Shown here one piece after another: positions 60,882-64,000 of a stretch of 64,000 nucleotides of DNA (positions within the stretch are counted from its first letter, which is position 1; the number at the start of each line of letters is the position of its first letter). This stretch comes from Paramecium tetraurelia (lineage: Eukaryota; Ciliophora; Oligohymenophorea; Peniculida; Parameciidae). The stretch covers positions 294,757 through 358,756 of the forward strand of contig NW_001799629.1 in the NCBI RefSeq assembly GCF_000165425.1. The letters run 5' to 3'. The notes beneath the pieces were generated by a model. It searched no databases. It saw only the letters and a program-made list of their open reading frames with translations, and was not told the origin of the DNA. A program made the translations under genes and the position numbers.

Positions 60882-63527
60882 TGTAATGCACCTATCATCC
60901 TTAAAATTCAATAACAGTAATCTGTATAGCACCTCATATTTGTTAAAGGAAGCTTTGCGCAGAATGCCAATATGATCATAATGTGGATCTTAAAAAGATA
61001 ATCCCCATCAATATATTTAGACAATTAATGATTAAGAAATTCTAAGACTGTAAAATAGGTGGGACACTTGAATTTTAAGATATGAAAAATAGCTCGAAAT
61101 AAAGGCTGTCCAATTCTGAAAATGAATTTAAATCATTATTGGGCCATTTAACAGAATAAATAAAATAAACTTAGGAGATGTTAGAGAAATAAGAAGAATC
61201 ATACCTGGATCTCATATATTAAAATGAGAACTTTGTAGAATCATCTATAACTGTTTTACAATAGCTAGTGTAAATATTAAATGGTAGCATTTTGGATGAA
61301 TGGAATGATAAAAAAAAAAGCTATGTATCAAAAATGAAATTGGCACTTGATTAGTTTGATGTTTAAGTGTAGATTTGTTTTGAAAAACTTAAAGAAGAAA
61401 TGAAAATTATATAATAGATAATTTAGTAATTATTTAATTATTTTCTTATAGGATGGATAACGATGAAAAATTCAAATGGTAAGAAGGTATTTAAGAATAC
61501 AAATGTCGGCAATGGGATTATTATGGTCAGAAATTTATTAACACAAAATTTCTAATTAAATTTACCAAAGAAAAAGAAATTTAATATATCAGAGACGGTT
61601 CTATCCTCAGAAGGTATTAATTAAATATTAATTAATATTAAAAGCCAAAACATCAAAAATATTTATGTGAAACCTGAAGTTTTATCAAATTTAGAGTAAA
61701 TTCAATACCTTAGGTGGTTTGGAAAATATAACTACAATAATTAAAATGTTGGTAAGTGGATAGCTACATGGAGAGGAGAAGGTTTAAGGGATGTTGGAGG
61801 ATAGTACTCTGATGATGGGAAAAAAAAAGGTTTATGGAAAGAACTAATACCAGATTATTGGAAGTATATTAGGATATAATTAATTAATAGCAAAACTTAT
61901 TCATAGGGGTCTGGAGTATATATGGATGGCAAAAGAAGATAAACCTGGAAATATATTTACAAAGATTAAGAACTGTATAATGAGATAAAATTATGATAGT
62001 TGTGGGGGAGAATACAATGAGAATGGAGAGAAAAATGGAAATTGGAAAGAGTTTTGGTAAGGATTTTGGGAGAAATCATTTGTGATCAATAAGGGAGAAT
62101 ATAGAAATGGCAAAAAAATTGGTAAATGGGAAATGTTGTATAAGCCGGAGGATGATAATTAATATAAAAAAATGTAAGGAAAAATATATTGAAATTAATT
62201 AGCGGAGGCGGCTAATATGATTTAGAAGGTTCTGAGATTAAGACTGGAGAGTGGAATGAACTAAGAGAGGGATTTTGGGATAAATCCTAAGTAATCTATA
62301 GTGGGGTATACGATAATGGTAAAAAAGTTGGCAAATGGGAAATTTTTTATAAATAGTAAAAGATGTAAATATAATAATAATATCATAATTTAGAGGTGGT
62401 GGTGAATATGATAAAGGAAATGGAATTTAGATTGGGGAGTGGATAGAATTAAGCGAAGGATTTTGGGATAGATCTTAAGTCACTTATTCTGGGAATTATT
62501 AAAATGGCAAAAAGGCTGGTAGATGGAATATTTAGAATTAAACTAAATAGATGTACCAATTTGATTATTATTTAGTGGTGGTGGATCATATCATGAAGCA
62601 GGATCTGGGATTAAGGTTGGATAGTGGACTGAAATAAGAGAGGGATTTTGGGATAGATCATAAGTAACTGATAAAGGTGAATATAAAGAAGGCAAAAAAA
62701 TTGGTTAATGGGATACTTACTATGAAAATAAATAAATGTATTGCATTAATTTATATTTACAATTTATAGTGCTGGTGGAAAATATGATGAATAAGGGAAT
62801 CAACATAAGGTTGGATAATGGGTTGATTTGAGTGATGGATTTTATGAAGATTAATAGGTAACCTATTGTGGAGAATATAAAAACAATAAAAAGGTTGGTA
62901 AATGGGAGACTTCATATCAAAATAAAAAAATGTAAGCAAACATAAAAGATTTTAGCGGCGGGGGATAATATGATTTAGAAGGAGAAGGATTTAAGATTGG
63001 ATAATGGATTGATTTGAATGACGCATTTTAGTATTACTCATAAGTATCCTATAACGGGGAATATTAAAATGGAAAAAAAACTGGTAGATGGGATATTAAT
63101 TATTAAGGAACAAAGATGTAAGTATTATATTCGAGAAATAATATTGTAGAGGTGGAGGATCTTATGATGAAAAAGGGGATGGAACATAAGTAGGGTAGTG
63201 GATTGAGCTAGACGATGGATTCTGGGAGAAATCATAAATAACCTATGTTGGAATGTATAAAAACGGTAGAAAAATTAGCAAATGGGAAATTTTACATAAG
63301 GGCACTAAAATGTAAATATGATTTAAAAAAATATTAGTGGTGGAGGATATTACGATGGGGATAATGGCCTTAAGTTAGGTAAATGGACTGAGTTGAAGGA
63401 TGGGTTTTATTACATGAGTTAAATCGCTTATATAGGTGAATATGAATCTGGCAAAAAATTTGGTACTTGGGTGGAAATGGATTTAACTAGGAACTAGAAA
63501 TTAAACGAATACAAATTTTATCGATGA
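60882..63527 (+). CDS. B-box protein with one-exon-per-repeat MORN-like array
   Basis: ATG 60882, TGA 63525-63527, about 790 residues. It starts with a B-box type zinc finger (MQCTYHP...ICIAPHICQRKLCAECQYDH), then coiled coil (to about residue 190), a linker with KWQEGIQEYKCRQWDYYG, then repeats of about 54 residues such as GGGEYDKGNGIQIGEWIELS followed by EGFWDRSQ, YSGNYQNGKKAGRWN. Repeat exons: 62000-62173, 62203-62364, 62394-62552, 62576-62737, 62770-62931, 62956-63117, 63150-63311 and the last 63338-63527. Introns between them (61975-61999, 62174-62202, 62365-62393, 62553-62575, 62738-62769, 62932-62955, 63118-63149, 63312-63337) all split an ATN codon after its second base. Each repeat carries a Y-x-G-x-x-x-x-G-K-x-x-G-x-W element related to MORN. 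Confidence 0.9.
61975..63337 (+). repeat. Tandem array of intron-exon units
   Basis: Eight introns of 23-32 nt alternate with internal exons of 174, 162, 159, 162, 162, 162 and 162 nt. All exons are multiples of three, and after the first (which follows a CTG-type end) all introns begin in the sequence ATGTA and end in AG followed by a GGN-GGN-GGN-type codon run. The array is at DNA level a repeated intron+exon unit of about 190 bp, with introns diverged and exons held. Confidence 0.9.
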
Positions 63528-63832
63528 ATAATAATTAGAGTTATAAATAATATAAATATGCATTTATATAAAATAGTTCAAATAATAAATTTTTGTGAAA
63601 AGGCTTTTACAATCTTTTTTCTGGTTGAGTAGATTTTATTGAGCATTTTTAGAATCAATAAAATTGATTATTTATGAATTTATGCATTGTTTTTATTTTC
63701 ATTTTCTTAAATTCATTAATATCTAGGTAGTAGAAAAATAATTTTATCATGATTTTTTGATTTGAATGTCTATTCATATAAATAACTTAGACTATAATCT
63801 TTGATAATACAATAATTTATTTATTTATAAGA
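63528..63832. other. Intergenic, A/T-rich
   Basis: Spacer between convergent genes; nothing recognised. Confidence 0.5.
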
Positions 63833-64000
63833 TCATTTGTGGAAAGGCCTCGGTTACTTTTATTTCTTTTGAGGCTGTTCCGATTTTTCCTCTTGAATCT
63901 TTCCCTATTATTGTAGAGTGCGCCTCCATTGTTCAAGTATGAGCGCATCTATTTATTCCTCACTAAATTACGACATGACTACCTAGCCGCATTCTTTGTG
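63833..64000 (-). CDS. 3' end of a gene running off the window
   Basis: Minus-strand frame from the window edge to TGA 63835-63833, about 55 codons: ...CGQVVMSQFSEEQIDALILE then RRTLQQQ and a Lys/Gln-rich tail ending RPFHK. An intron may lie within it. G/C content is higher than in the spacer, which supports coding. Too little to name. Confidence 0.55.

Overview
The window looks like macronuclear chromosome DNA from a ciliate, most probably Paramecium (the genus is inferred). The DNA is strongly A+T-rich. TAA and TAG occur inside nearly every reading frame at glutamine positions, and TGA is the only stop (genetic code 6). Introns are tiny, mostly 22-32 nt, running GTA...TAG or ...AAG. Genes are packed on both strands. 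Two trichocyst matrix protein genes are present. No telomeric repeats occur at either end, so this is an internal piece. All gene models below were read by eye with TGA as the only stop and small introns removed.

Layout. 1-5,360 holds the 3' end of one gene, a small possibly acylated protein, and a stretch of decayed coding sequence. 5,379-9,649 carries a large C2-like protein and a trichocyst matrix protein (both minus). 9,916-15,746 carries a medium-chain reductase, a poorly resolved large gene and the proteasome ATPase Rpt5. A small two-helix membrane protein and a tRNA-Tyr follow. 17,025-25,768 carries a giant CCDC17-like protein, an unknown protein, a CEP41-like rhodanese protein and a hybrid histidine kinase. 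27,506-35,879 holds coiled-coil proteins, a type I membrane protein, a TBC RabGAP and SRP68; two divergent gene pairs here have start codons only 10-11 bp apart. 35,913-46,705 has a multipass membrane protein with an LDLa-like module, an AGC-type kinase, a MORN protein, a long coiled coil, a second trichocyst matrix protein and a syntaxin. 47,114-56,407 has a fused double glutathione S-transferase, a serine beta-lactamase-like hydrolase, a SHIPPO/STPG-type protein, INO80C/IES6, LCMT1, a histidine phosphatase and an SLC35F6-like transporter. 57,120-63,527 has a broken acid phosphatase, a protein kinase, an unresolved gene and a B-box protein whose C-terminal repeats are each encoded by one exon.

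There is no operon logic, but several genes point to shared cell biology: cilia and basal bodies (CEP41-like, CCDC17-like, STPG and MORN proteins), secretion and trichocyst biogenesis (two matrix proteins, syntaxin, TBC protein, SRP68) and signalling (hybrid histidine kinase, two serine/threonine kinases).
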